Positions 55,212 to 64,000 of a DNA stretch of 64,000 nt are shown here, one piece after another. Positions within the stretch are counted from its first letter, which is position 1; every line of letters starts with the position of its first letter. A program made the translations under genes and the position numbers. The DNA comes from Verrucomicrobiota bacterium (GTDB lineage Bacteria; Verrucomicrobiota; Verrucomicrobiia; Verrucomicrobiales; Akkermansiaceae), in NCBI GenBank assembly GCA_017301995.1, contig JAFLEH010000037.1, positions 1-64,000 on the forward strand. Reading direction: 5' to 3'. The notes under the pieces are model-generated. The model was not told where the DNA came from. It did no database searches and worked only from the letters and a program-made list of their open reading frames with translations.

Positions 55212-58200
55212 CAGGATTCCATCGTTGTTGGAGCGCGGACTTCAGTCCGCATCCCTTGAGGTAGGGACGACCGGCCCCGGTCGTCCGACTTGTCCGCCGA
55301 ATGGCGGGAGCCACCGCAGGGCGAGCCGCCACGCCCTAAGATCGTTCCGGAGCGGACTGAAGTCCGCGCTCCTTGGCTTGCTCGCGGTGATCTTTCTGGG
55401 AGTTCCCACCCTTTCCGCCGCGCCGGATGCCCAACAGGTCATTTCCCTCGCCTCCGGTTGGAACCTGATCTCGATCCAAGTCGGAGGCCCGCTCACGCCG
55501 GCGGCCTTCGCCGCCGAACTCAGCCATCCGGACCGCCTCCAGCAGATCTGGGAATACAACCCGACCGGCAACCCTGGCACACCGGGCCAATGGAACACCT
55601 TCCAGCTCTTGCAGCCGCCTGAGTTCCCCTCCGATGTCACCCAGATCGTTCCAGGCAGGGGCTATTGGGTGCGCGTCAGCCAGGCCACCACCCTCGACCT
55701 CACCGGGCCGGCATGGAGTGGTCCGGTGAGCATCGTGCCCGGCTGGAATTTGGTCGGTTTTCCCGGCCTGGATCTCGGCGGCTCCGAACAACAGGAACTC
55801 GCCTCCGTCTTTGGCTCATCCTTCGACCGCATCCAGCAGGTTTGGACTCACGACAACGCCAGCAAGCTTTTCTCCGGCTACGATCTCACCGCCATCCCGC
55901 AGCTCAGGCAGGTCACGGGAGTGCAACCCGGCCGCGCCTACTGGGTTTATTCCATCGCCCCCGGGCCGATCGCCCTGCAAGGCCAGCCGTGGGTCGCCTT
56001 GCCCGCCGACTCCGACGCTTCGCCGCCGCAGCCCTCCGCAGCCTATGTCGGCACCAACCCCAAATATGTTGGCAAGCAAGTCCGCCTGAAGAATCCGGAC
56101 GGCTCGGATGATACTTATGATCTCAACGGCAACGGCATCCTCGACGCTGCCGACACGCAGGACACCATCCTCTTTGAGAAAACCTCCGACTCGGTGACCG
56201 TCACAGTCGGCAACCTCGGCGGCGGCGTGCTGCCATGGTCCTTGGAAAATGGCGTCGGATGGCTTTACACCGCCCCGGCGGACCGCCGCACCTGGCCGGA
56301 CGGAGCCACCTCCCGCCCGAAAGGAGCCTCGGGCAGCGTTTCCTCCGAGAAAGACGCATTCACGCTCTATGTGGATCGCGCGGGCATGTCCCCGGAGCGC
56401 ATGACCGGCGACCTAACGCTCTGGGTCGGCGGCCAGGCGTTTCCCATTCATGTCCTGCTGGATGTCGCGTCCATTGACGGCGACTGGCGCGGCTTCGCCA
56501 CCACCACCCGTGTGGGCGGGCGCAATGTGTCCCTCGGCGAGGTGCGCCTGGTGCTCAACAGCTCGACCAACGACGGCGGCGAATCCAGCGGCTTCCGCGC
56601 CGTGCTCAACCGCGAGCAGTCGATCCTGTTTCCTCGCGATGTCTACATGGACGGCGTGTTTTTCACCGGCAACCAGTTCAAGCTCACCACCAATTTCGAG
56701 ATGAAGGCCGGCGACCGAAACGCGCCGCCCTACGACACCTTCCCCGGAGATCCCAAGGACCGCGATTTCAACAACAACGGCAAGGTGGACCTGGCGAATC
56801 CGTTCCCCTTTGGCATCCGCCGGGAGGTTACATTGTTAGGAACCCGCGTCTCGCCCGACCGCCTGGAGGGCACCTACATCGAATCCATCCGCGGGATGCT
56901 GCCGCCCACCGAGGGGAACAACCTGGCCACCAACGAAACCCAGTTCAAGAGCGATGCCTTCCTCACCCGCAGCCAGCCGGTGTTCATCGAAGGCACCTTC
57001 GTGCTCGACCGCCAGAGTTTCGCCCCGACCAAGCGCAGCATCTTCAATGAACGCGCCGAGGTCGGGCTCTCGCTGGGTGGCTCGGAAACCACCACCCGCA
57101 CCGCCACCTTCAATGTCGCCAGCGGGGTGAATGTGAAGCGGGTCACTTTGTCGCTCGGACTCACCTTTCCGTCTCCGGAGCTGATCCAGATCCGCCTCAT
57201 TGCGCCGGATGGCAGGGATTTCATCGTTCACGAGTATGGCAATGCCGGCGCCCCCCCGGCCTCCATCACCATCCCGGACGAGGTGTTCGACAATATGAAC
57301 GCCGCCGGCGAGTGGACGCTCCAGATCGAGTGGGACGGCAGCACCGGCGAACGCGGCGTGCTCGAATCCTGGGGTCTCGACATCGAGGGCAAGGCCACCC
57401 AGATCGCCACCGGCCGTATGGTCCGCGGCACTGGGAATCCGGAGATCCCCATCCACACTCCGATTGAAACCATCGCCGGAGCCGCCATCCGCCTCGAAGG
57501 CGGGGTGACCACCGCCACCTTCACCAGCGGCCCGGACGGGACTTTCACCATCCCGGAACTCACCGAGAATGACTACACTCTCTTCATCTCGAAACCCGGC
57601 TACGAGACCGCCAGCGTCGCTTTTTTCGTTAGCGATGCCGATCAGGCTCTCGGCGATCTGCCGCTCGTGCCGCTGGCCATCACCGAGCCGCGCCTGACCG
57701 CCGCGCCGCCGGTCGGCTATGCCGGCAACCAACCGCTGCATGTCGAGTTCACCGTGGATACCCCGCTGGGCTTTGGTGGAACCACCATCGCCTGGGACTT
57801 CAATGGCGACAACACGCCTGACCAAAGCGGACCGGTGGCCGAACTTTCTGAAGTCAGCCACGACTACGGGCAACCGGGCTACTACACCGCCAAGGTCACC
57901 CTGAGCGGTGGCACACTGCCTTTCGCCATCACCAAGGATGTCGCCATCCACGTCCATCGTGGTATCGCGGATCCTGGCGGTGGCAACCAGCAAATCCTCG
58001 TCAACACCTTCGTTGGCTCGCTCGCCGCCCGTTCGGATGCCACTGCGAATAACGCCACCGAACCACAAGTCACCGTCCAGGATTCCGCGACGGATCCGGT
58101 GACCTACCTTGGCCCGGCCACCGTCAACCTCCAGTCCGGCTCCGTCTATCAGGAGAGCATCAATGATCCCTCCGCCTTCGATGCCGACCGCATTCCGCTT

Positions 58201-58521
58201 GCTCCGGGCGCTTCATTCCCCGGCCAGGAGGACCTCGACCTCACGCCCAATCACCCGGCCCTGCGCTACCTTCGTTTCAACCAGAACAGCACGCTCAGCC
58301 CGGTGACCAAATACGAGGCGCTCACCTATTCCGCCACGCCCACCGGCAGCCGGAGTGTGGAATCCAACAACACCGCCGGCATCACCACCTACACGCCCCC
58401 CGCCGGCACCACCAAGCCGAACCGCTTCCGCATCGTCACCGCCCTCGGCGGCGCGGTGTTCTCGACAGAACCGTCCGCCGTGGGCGCGATCAAAATCCAT
58501 CCCGGGAGGACTCTGCCGTGA
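55201..58521 (+). CDS. Cassette protein A2: paralogue of A1
   Basis: The protein has about 1106 residues. The start is uncertain; ATG 55201 is the last ATG before the signal sequence (GLLAVIFLGVPTLSAA). The long basic leader is encoded through the repeat element. The paired GWNL/GYWV modules, P domain (about 657-754 in the full frame, LESWGLDIEG), carboxypeptidase-regulatory-like domain and PKD (about 861-940) are in the same order as A1. Identity with A1 is clear throughout but incomplete, so the duplication is old or the copies diverged. The start overlaps the end of D1 by 11 bp. Confidence 0.8.
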   Translation: MHPDRIPSLLERGLQSASLEVGTTGPGRPTCPPNGGSHRRASRHALRSFRSGLKSALLGLLAVIFLGVPTLSAAPDAQQVISLASGWNLISIQVGGPLTPAAFAAELSHPDRLQQIWEYNPTGNPGTPGQWNTFQLLQPPEFPSDVTQIVPGRGYWVRVSQATTLDLTGPAWSGPVSIVPGWNLVGFPGLDLGGSEQQELASVFGSSFDRIQQVWTHDNASKLFSGYDLTAIPQLRQVTGVQPGRAYWVYSIAPGPIALQGQPWVALPADSDASPPQPSAAYVGTNPKYVGKQVRLKNPDGSDDTYDLNGNGILDAADTQDTILFEKTSDSVTVTVGNLGGGVLPWSLENGVGWLYTAPADRRTWPDGATSRPKGASGSVSSEKDAFTLYVDRAGMSPERMTGDLTLWVGGQAFPIHVLLDVASIDGDWRGFATTTRVGGRNVSLGEVRLVLNSSTNDGGESSGFRAVLNREQSILFPRDVYMDGVFFTGNQFKLTTNFEMKAGDRNAPPYDTFPGDPKDRDFNNNGKVDLANPFPFGIRREVTLLGTRVSPDRLEGTYIESIRGMLPPTEGNNLATNETQFKSDAFLTRSQPVFIEGTFVLDRQSFAPTKRSIFNERAEVGLSLGGSETTTRTATFNVASGVNVKRVTLSLGLTFPSPELIQIRLIAPDGRDFIVHEYGNAGAPPASITIPDEVFDNMNAAGEWTLQIEWDGSTGERGVLESWGLDIEGKATQIATGRMVRGTGNPEIPIHTPIETIAGAAIRLEGGVTTATFTSGPDGTFTIPELTENDYTLFISKPGYETASVAFFVSDADQALGDLPLVPLAITEPRLTAAPPVGYAGNQPLHVEFTVDTPLGFGGTTIAWDFNGDNTPDQSGPVAELSEVSHDYGQPGYYTAKVTLSGGTLPFAITKDVAIHVHRGIADPGGGNQQILVNTFVGSLAARSDATANNATEPQVTVQDSATDPVTYLGPATVNLQSGSVYQESINDPSAFDADRIPLAPGASFPGQEDLDLTPNHPALRYLRFNQNSTLSPVTKYEALTYSATPTGSRSVESNNTAGITTYTPPAGTTKPNRFRIVTALGGAVFSTEPSAVGAIKIHPGRTLP
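55231..55371. repeat. Inverted hairpin repeats supplying the A2 leader
   Basis: A 20-nt sequence at 55231-55250 (GAGCGCGGACTTCAGTCCGC) has a perfect inverse complement at 55352-55371. Each end is itself a GCGGACT-based hairpin, giving a BIME-like pair about 140 bp long between D1 and A2. The right-hand copy is read in frame as the start of the A2 signal region. Confidence 0.8.
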
Positions 58522-58590
58522 CGAGGCTTCGCCTCAGACCCAAGACGCAAGACTACAAGACTCAAGACGGAAGAACTGACAAGATCAAGC
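58522..58590 (+). repeat. Post-stop hairpin repeat, copy 2
   Basis: Directly after the TGA of A2 comes GAGGCTTCGCCTC, followed by CAGACCCAAGACG and CAAGAC units. It matches the element after the stop codon at 14394, with one base changed in the loop. It is probably a mobile or multicopy transcript-end element. Confidence 0.6.
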
Positions 58591-58636
58591 TCACCTAACC
58601 AACCACCCGCCGCCTCATCCCATCCAATCACCGACC

Positions 58637-60568
58637 ATGAAGCCGTCCCATCGTTTCCAATCCACCCGCTGGCTCCGCACCTGCCTGCTCGTGACCCTCT
58701 CGTCATTCGTCATTCGACATTCGTCATTCGCCGCTGAGGCCCCGCTCTACATCCCGTTCCAGGGCCAGGTCACCAACCAGCAGGGTGCCATCGTCACCGA
58801 CGGCCAATACTCGGTCATCTTCAACCTCTACGACCAGCCTGTCGGAGGCCAACCGGTCTGGTCGGAACGCCATACCAAGATCGGCGTCACCCGCGGCATG
58901 GTCAATGTCTTCCTCGGTTCGATCGCCCCGCTCACTAGCATCGATTTCTCCCAGACCAAATACCTCGGCATCACCGTTGACACCGACAACCTCGCCACCA
59001 CCGCCGACCCGGAGATGGTGCCAAGGTCGCTGATCCTGCCATCCTTCCACTCGATGAACTCCAACAAACTCGCGGGCTATGACTGGTCGCCCCTGCTGGC
59101 AGATGGGTCGAACAACCCGCTCACCGGTTTCCTGCGCGGGGACAAGATCAAGGTTGGGACGATCTCCGCGGACCGCTTGGACACTTCCGCGGTGGATGCC
59201 TTGAGCGGCACCCTCGTGCAATCGGCCCCGGTCGCCAGCTTCACAGCGATGGAACCGATCAACGCTCTCGAGGCGGTGGCGGTTACAACCGATGGGGCTG
59301 GCAATGCCCGCGTGGTCAAGGCCAATGCCAATGAAGGCTCGCGCACCGCCTTTTATGGCTTCGCCAAGGTCGGCGCGGCAGCAGGCCAACCGGTTCTGGT
59401 GCACCAATACGGCCCGCTTGGCGGTTTCACCGGCCTTACCACCGGACAGTCCTACTACGTCGGCACCACCAGCGGCACGATTTCCACTTCCGGTGGCGTG
59501 GCTCCGATCTACACCGGCCATGCGTTTTCCAATACCGTTCTTTTCGCCGACGCGTTCGGCATCAGCCGCAGGTGGGGAACCTCCAATTACTGGGGAAATG
59601 GTTCGGATGGGGCCCTCAGCACAACTGGTAATGTGGATTTCGCAAGTGTGCTGGATGGTGATGTGGTGGTTAAACAATTCACCAATCTCACTATCAATGC
59701 GGGGCATACCGTCACCACCCAGACGCGCTGCCGAGGACTCGTGATTTACGTGAGCGGCGATTGCACGATCAACGGCACGCTGAGCATGACGGCAAGGGGG
59801 GCGAATGTGAATCCGTCACAAGCAAACTCGATCAATCCAACAGGAATTCAAATTATTAGAAGGAAGGCAGGAGGAACGGATACTCTTTCGGCATCGGATT
59901 TGGGCGGATCCGGGGCTGGCGGAGTCGGTGCCTCGTGGCGGGCAACCGAGGCGTTTCAGGGGGGAATTAGTGGCAATGGGAGAATCTACACTATTTTGAG
60001 AGAAGGCGGGGCTGGGGCCATGGGGCTTACGCGCCTAAACGCAGGTGATCCTGGCTTATCAGTCGCTGACGGGACCGGTGGGGGAGGGGCTGGAGGCGTT
60101 GACAATAGTGGAACAGGAGGAAATGGTGCTGCTGGAACATGCTATTCTGGCGGCGCTGGAGGTGGAGGTTGCGATAACGGTAATGGAGGTGCCCAGCACG
60201 GGGGTAGTTTTGGAGGTGCTGGTGGAAGTGGCTCGGTAGGTTCGGGCGGCGGAGCAGGAAATCCTGGCGGCGGTGGAGCCGCAAGCGGGGAAAATGGCAC
60301 GGGAGGATTACTCCTGCTCTTAGTTAAAGGAAATCTGATAATTGGATCTGCTGGTTCAGTTAAGTCGGAAGGTTCATTTGGTGCTGCCGGTGGTCTTCCC
60401 GGTCAGGGTGGTGGTGGCGGCGGCGGTTCAGGTGGGGGGCGAATCCTCATTCTTCATGCGGGCACTAAAACGGGAGATGGCATTGTATCGGCGCAAGGAA
60501 GGAACATTGGCGGCAGAGGTTCTGCGGGTGGTAACGGCGCAGTCACCATCGACCAAATCAACCCCTAA
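58637..60568 (+). CDS. Cassette protein B2: glycine-rich fibre-like protein, paralogue of B1
   Basis: The protein has 643 residues. The signal region (residues about 12-33) is partly encoded by a tandem CATTCG repeat (reading SFVIRHSSFAAE). The N-terminal beta module (IPFQGQVTNQQGAIV, FNLYDQPVGG, LGITVDTDNLATTADPEM), the CRGLVIYVSGDCTINGTLS region and the Gly-rich tail match B1 in order and length. The tail differs most between copies. It starts about 115 bp after A2, so it is probably in the same transcript if the post-stop hairpin is not a full terminator. Confidence 0.8.
   Translation: MKPSHRFQSTRWLRTCLLVTLSSFVIRHSSFAAEAPLYIPFQGQVTNQQGAIVTDGQYSVIFNLYDQPVGGQPVWSERHTKIGVTRGMVNVFLGSIAPLTSIDFSQTKYLGITVDTDNLATTADPEMVPRSLILPSFHSMNSNKLAGYDWSPLLADGSNNPLTGFLRGDKIKVGTISADRLDTSAVDALSGTLVQSAPVASFTAMEPINALEAVAVTTDGAGNARVVKANANEGSRTAFYGFAKVGAAAGQPVLVHQYGPLGGFTGLTTGQSYYVGTTSGTISTSGGVAPIYTGHAFSNTVLFADAFGISRRWGTSNYWGNGSDGALSTTGNVDFASVLDGDVVVKQFTNLTINAGHTVTTQTRCRGLVIYVSGDCTINGTLSMTARGANVNPSQANSINPTGIQIIRRKAGGTDTLSASDLGGSGAGGVGASWRATEAFQGGISGNGRIYTILREGGAGAMGLTRLNAGDPGLSVADGTGGGGAGGVDNSGTGGNGAAGTCYSGGAGGGGCDNGNGGAQHGGSFGGAGGSGSVGSGGGAGNPGGGGAASGENGTGGLLLLLVKGNLIIGSAGSVKSEGSFGAAGGLPGQGGGGGGGSGGGRILILHAGTKTGDGIVSAQGRNIGGRGSAGGNGAVTIDQINP
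58701..58730 (+). repeat. CATTCG tandem repeat inside the B2 signal peptide
   Basis: Four ATTCG-based units (CGTCATTCGT, CATTCGACAT, TCGTCATTCG) occupy 30 nt and are in frame with B2. Similar runs occur between genes in related genomes (recollection), so the signal peptide appears to have absorbed repeat DNA. Confidence 0.6.
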
Positions 60569-60581
60569 CAATCGCGCGGCA

Positions 60582-63500
60582 ATGGTCATGCACGATAAGT
60601 CACCATCTGTTCTCGCGGTGTTATCCGGTATTCTGGCGATGTCCGCGGTATCCTTGTCTGCCCAATCCCTCCGCTTCCTCGCCCGCCCCTACGATGTCCA
60701 GGAAGGCGAGGCCGTGGTGTTCTCCTACCTCCCCGAGCAGTCAACGGTTCCCTTGTCATCCATCAAGGCCTGGCGCTGGGACTTTGACGGCGATGTGGTG
60801 GATGTGAACAACGCCAGCGATCCGGGTTGGGATCAGAAAAAGACAGTCGGCGGCAGCGTCACGGCCGACCAGATCAACACCACTTGGACCGCGGTGTTCA
60901 ACGCGGCCAAGGGCACGGGCGACCCCACGCTGCGGCGCTACACGCCCAAGCTCCACATCACGACGACCGCCAATGTCGGGGTGGCCAACACCACGCCCGG
61001 TGTCACCGAGGATGTCACCGGCCTTGACGGCGTGGCGGACCCTACAATCACCGTGCGCAAGGCGGGCAGCACGGACGACACCGTGACCATCAACTTCTAT
61101 GGCAATCCGCGCCTGGCCCGCTCGATCAACGCGAATCCCACGCACCCCGACCGCACACAGGAAATCAAGCTGTTCGCCGAGGTGAGTTTCAAGCGCGGGA
61201 TCACCGGCCAGATTCTCGGTTATTCCTGGGACTTCGATGCCCCGGAAACCGGCGACGGTGGTTACGAGGTTCAGGACCAGCCAAAGGACAGCGTGGTGGC
61301 CCGGATCAGCCCGGATTCCAGCGGCGCGGACTACATCTATCCGAAGCCTCCGGACGGCGGGCGCAGCCGCTACCATGTCGCCCTGAAAGTCCGCTACTCG
61401 GTGGACGGCGGCACTCCCGTCTGGAGCCAGCCGTTCAAGCAGCTCGACTTTCTGGTGATCGAGGATGTGCCGGTGAATCTCTCGCTGGGTCGCGCCTATC
61501 GCCAGGGCTTCCCGGAGCGCTACGATTGGGATGACATCGTGAAAACCTATTCCTCTCCCGGCGCGAACGGCAACCATGTGTATTTCGGTTATCTGGAGAA
61601 GGCCTTTGACGACCAGTATGCCGCCTTGCAGGTGCAGCCCACCCATGTGAACCCGTTCCTCCACGACGAGGCCCGCAACATGGCCGAAGCGGTGAACGAG
61701 CTGCTGCAAGGGCAAACCCTGCGCGGCAGCCAGGGCATGATCAACGCCCTGCGCATCCGCTACCCGCGCCTGGTCGATCCGGCGACAATCCCGGCGCGGC
61801 TGCCCGCCCCGGCAGGCACCCGCGAGGAGACCGCCGCCTTGGAAACGGCGGCCCTCGACATGGGGCAGAGCGTGCAGTTCGCCTCGTTCGCCGTGCGTGC
61901 CTTCGGGCCCGGCATCCTGCGGGCTGGGCCCGATCCGGCGAAACCCATTCCCTATCCGCAGTTCCCCCAATATGTCACTTTCCAGGACAGCACGCTGGCC
62001 GGTGCCCCGATCCCGATCAAAAACGAGTATTGGCAACTCTCCGCCGCCGCCGACGGCCAGGCGCAAGCGCGGGTAGAGAAGGCCAAGCTCCTTTGGAAGC
62101 ACTCGCTCCAGGACGATACCGCTCTCGGCGAAGCGAAAGAGGAATGCAAGACGGTGGCCACCCAGAGTTACCTGACCATGGCCCTCATGGCCAATGGACA
62201 AACTGAAACCCAGTTTGCCCAGAACGAAGGCGGCAGCCTGATGGCCCATGTCAAGACGGCCACCGACCTGTTCGACAAGATCAACGCGGGAGTCAATCCG
62301 CTCGGCAACGACGGTTCGTTCATTCCCAACGAAAGCTTCGCCGCGATCTATCAGGATGCCACGGAGGCGGTGGACGACGCCCGTTCGGCCGAGATCCAGG
62401 CGCGCGAGGAGCAGCGCCTCTTCGACCGCAACCAGGCTGATCTACGCAATGAACTCCAGAACCAGCGCGCCGCCTTCATCACTCCCTTGAAACTCCTCAC
62501 CGGTATCGATCCGGCCCAATACAACAACCTGGCCACCGTCACCGACCAGAAGGACTTCCGCAACACCTTCAACAGCCGCCTCAACAATCTGCTGCAAAAC
62601 TATCCCAATGCCGATCCAACCGGCCTCGGCGAGTATGGCGCCCAGGTGGCTGCCATCCTCGATGCCAAACTCAATATCGAGGAGGCCCGCACAAACCTGG
62701 GCAATCTTTACGCCTCGATCGAATACTCGCGATGGGCGAACCAAGAGATCCAGATCGTGAATGGCGGGGCTTTTGCGAAAAATGCACAGCAAGCCATGAA
62801 CTCGGACACGGCAACCGCAATTGCCGCCGTGTTTGGCAATGTGAACGGAGTGCTGGCGCAGCAATTGCTCAAAGCCGGACTTAACAGTCAATCAAGTGCC
62901 ATTCCTTTTCTGACTTTGGACGTGGCAAAAGGGGTCGCCGGTGCCGTGCCGCTTTACGGTTCTCCAACTCAAGGCGCGCTCTCCGCCGTCGAGCGCCTAA
63001 TCAACATGCTCCAAAACGCCCGCATCGCCGACATCCAATTGGAGGCGGAGATCCGCAAGAGCCTGCTGCAAGTCGCGAACTTCTCCATCGCCATCCGCCG
63101 GGCCGAAAACCAATTGACCGAGGCGGAGCTTCGTCTGGACAGCCTTGAGTCGCAAATGGACCGCTACATCGAGGATCTCGCCCATGCCCGGGACACGGCG
63201 GCGAGTCTGTATTTCATGGATCCTTCGTTCCGGATTTCCGCATCCCAAGCCGAGAAAAGAGCCGTGGCGGAACTGGATTACGCCATCGACAAGCTCTACC
63301 GCCTAGCCAAGACGCTCGAATACGAATGGACGGAGCCATACCGCAATCCGCTAGTCATTCCGGCGACCAGCCAGGAACCGCCGGCCCTCACCAATACGCT
63401 GTTCGATAAGTTCACCAAGCTCGACAGTCTCTTCATCGTGCGCAGCGCGGATGAGGCGAAGGATTACCTCGACGCGCTCAAGGAATGGGACAGCAAGCTG

Positions 63501-64000
63501 CGCCGGGTGAATGTGACCAGCGTCCGCGGCCCGAACCGCAGCGCGCCGATCTCCGCCGTTCCCATTTCCCTGCGCGAGCATGTGCTCGGCCTGAAGCCCC
63601 GGACCGGCTACACGCTGGAACAAAGCATCTCCGACTTCCGGAACTACCTGGAGAACAACCGGGTGGCGAATTTCTACAACAGCGCCAACCCCACCTTGGA
63701 GATCCGTTTCCCGCTCGGGATCGAGGACAACACCTACTTCCCCGCCACCGGCAGCCGCTGGAACATGCGCCTCGCCAGCATCGCCGCCGATCTGTATGCG
63801 GAGTCCGGGTTCAGCGACCAGCAGGTGGCGGAGATTGACTTCATCCAGAGCGGCATGGTCACACTGCGCCGCTACTGGGCGAATCCACCCGCTTCGGACG
63901 ATCTGATGAAGCTGAGCTTCAACGTGGACAACCTCGACCGCACCGTCTTCGCCACCGCCTTCCCGGCGAAAATCAACGGTGCCACGGGCGGCCGACCGCT
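60582..64000 (+). CDS. Cassette protein C2: paralogue of C1, cut by window edge
   Basis: The open frame from ATG 60582 runs to the end with no stop, about 1139 residues; the protein is incomplete on the right by roughly 45 residues, judged by C1. A signal peptide (VLSGILAMSAVSLSAQ) is followed by SLRFLARPYDVQEGEAVVFSY, as in C1. The helical core and the TcA-like end (DNTYFPATGSRWNMRL, EIDFIQSGMVTLRR) are conserved, ending at KINGATGGRP. The Ala/Gly-rich central segment (62750-63000) is clearly different from that of C1. A second in-frame ATG lies 6 bp downstream. Confidence 0.8.
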   Translation, partial: MVMHDKSPSVLAVLSGILAMSAVSLSAQSLRFLARPYDVQEGEAVVFSYLPEQSTVPLSSIKAWRWDFDGDVVDVNNASDPGWDQKKTVGGSVTADQINTTWTAVFNAAKGTGDPTLRRYTPKLHITTTANVGVANTTPGVTEDVTGLDGVADPTITVRKAGSTDDTVTINFYGNPRLARSINANPTHPDRTQEIKLFAEVSFKRGITGQILGYSWDFDAPETGDGGYEVQDQPKDSVVARISPDSSGADYIYPKPPDGGRSRYHVALKVRYSVDGGTPVWSQPFKQLDFLVIEDVPVNLSLGRAYRQGFPERYDWDDIVKTYSSPGANGNHVYFGYLEKAFDDQYAALQVQPTHVNPFLHDEARNMAEAVNELLQGQTLRGSQGMINALRIRYPRLVDPATIPARLPAPAGTREETAALETAALDMGQSVQFASFAVRAFGPGILRAGPDPAKPIPYPQFPQYVTFQDSTLAGAPIPIKNEYWQLSAAADGQAQARVEKAKLLWKHSLQDDTALGEAKEECKTVATQSYLTMALMANGQTETQFAQNEGGSLMAHVKTATDLFDKINAGVNPLGNDGSFIPNESFAAIYQDATEAVDDARSAEIQAREEQRLFDRNQADLRNELQNQRAAFITPLKLLTGIDPAQYNNLATVTDQKDFRNTFNSRLNNLLQNYPNADPTGLGEYGAQVAAILDAKLNIEEARTNLGNLYASIEYSRWANQEIQIVNGGAFAKNAQQAMNSDTATAIAAVFGNVNGVLAQQLLKAGLNSQSSAIPFLTLDVAKGVAGAVPLYGSPTQGALSAVERLINMLQNARIADIQLEAEIRKSLLQVANFSIAIRRAENQLTEAELRLDSLESQMDRYIEDLAHARDTAASLYFMDPSFRISASQAEKRAVAELDYAIDKLYRLAKTLEYEWTEPYRNPLVIPATSQEPPALTNTLFDKFTKLDSLFIVRSADEAKDYLDALKEWDSKLRRVNVTSVRGPNRSAPISAVPISLREHVLGLKPRTGYTLEQSISDFRNYLENNRVANFYNSANPTLEIRFPLGIEDNTYFPATGSRWNMRLASIAADLYAESGFSDQQVAEIDFIQSGMVTLRRYWANPPASDDLMKLSFNVDNLDRTVFATAFPAKINGATGGRP

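Overview
The window is GC-rich chromosomal DNA that most resembles the Verrucomicrobiota (a Luteolibacter/Verrucomicrobiaceae-like organism). This is inferred from several features: Tat-exported Gfo/Idh/MocA oxidoreductases, a GldG/DUF4340 ABC operon, very large secreted P-domain/PKD/glycine-rich proteins, and many short hairpin repeats of the kind seen between genes in this phylum. No rRNA or marker gene fixes the taxonomy.

Layout. 0.3-5.4 kb (minus strand): a four-gene Gld-type ABC transporter operon. 5.6-12.4 kb: housekeeping genes, namely an ExbD-like protein, nadB divergent from bioD, a class-3 lipase, a TerC-family membrane protein, a YhcC-type radical SAM protein, a coiled-coil membrane protein and a Skp/OmpH chaperone. 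12.44-13.11 kb: a gene-free stretch with several DnaA-box-like 9-mers, where the prevailing gene direction switches. 13.1-21 kb: two Tat-exported Gfo/Idh/MocA oxidoreductases, a Uma2-fold protein, a pair of SPASM radical SAM enzymes (NirJ/AhbC-like and TIGR04053-like) and a Tat-exported Mn-type superoxide dismutase.

21.16-34.6 kb: a defence island beside tRNA-Lys(CTT). It holds an excisionase-like HTH gene framed by GCCCGAAT/ATTCGGGC repeats, hsdM, hsdS, an Abi_C protein, a CBASS pair (AGS-C type CD-NTase plus SLATT membrane effector), an AlbA_2 ATP-binding protein, hsdR and a YgjP-like metallopeptidase. Start and stop codons overlap from hsdM through the CD-NTase, and only 4 bp separate the effector gene, so restriction, abortive infection and CBASS genes look like one transcription unit.

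34.7-45 kb: accessory DNA. A minus-strand set of GYF_2, Sel1 and pseudopilin-like-tail proteins is followed by an XRE regulator that abuts a truncated DUF2779 gene, then a WYL regulator, two poorly known ORFs (one apparently frameshifted) and a metallophosphoesterase.

45.5 kb to the end: a tandemly duplicated cassette of large exported proteins in the order A1-B1-C1-D1-A2-B2-C2, with C2 cut by the window edge. A carries paired beta modules, a P domain, a carboxypeptidase-regulatory-like domain and PKD. B is a glycine-rich fibre-like protein. C is a long helical protein whose C-terminus looks like that of the Tc-toxin A subunit. D is a small protein with a calcium-repeat-like segment. This cassette is the best candidate for an undescribed system: an exported, possibly Tc-like or fibre-forming, multi-protein assembly present in two diverged copies.
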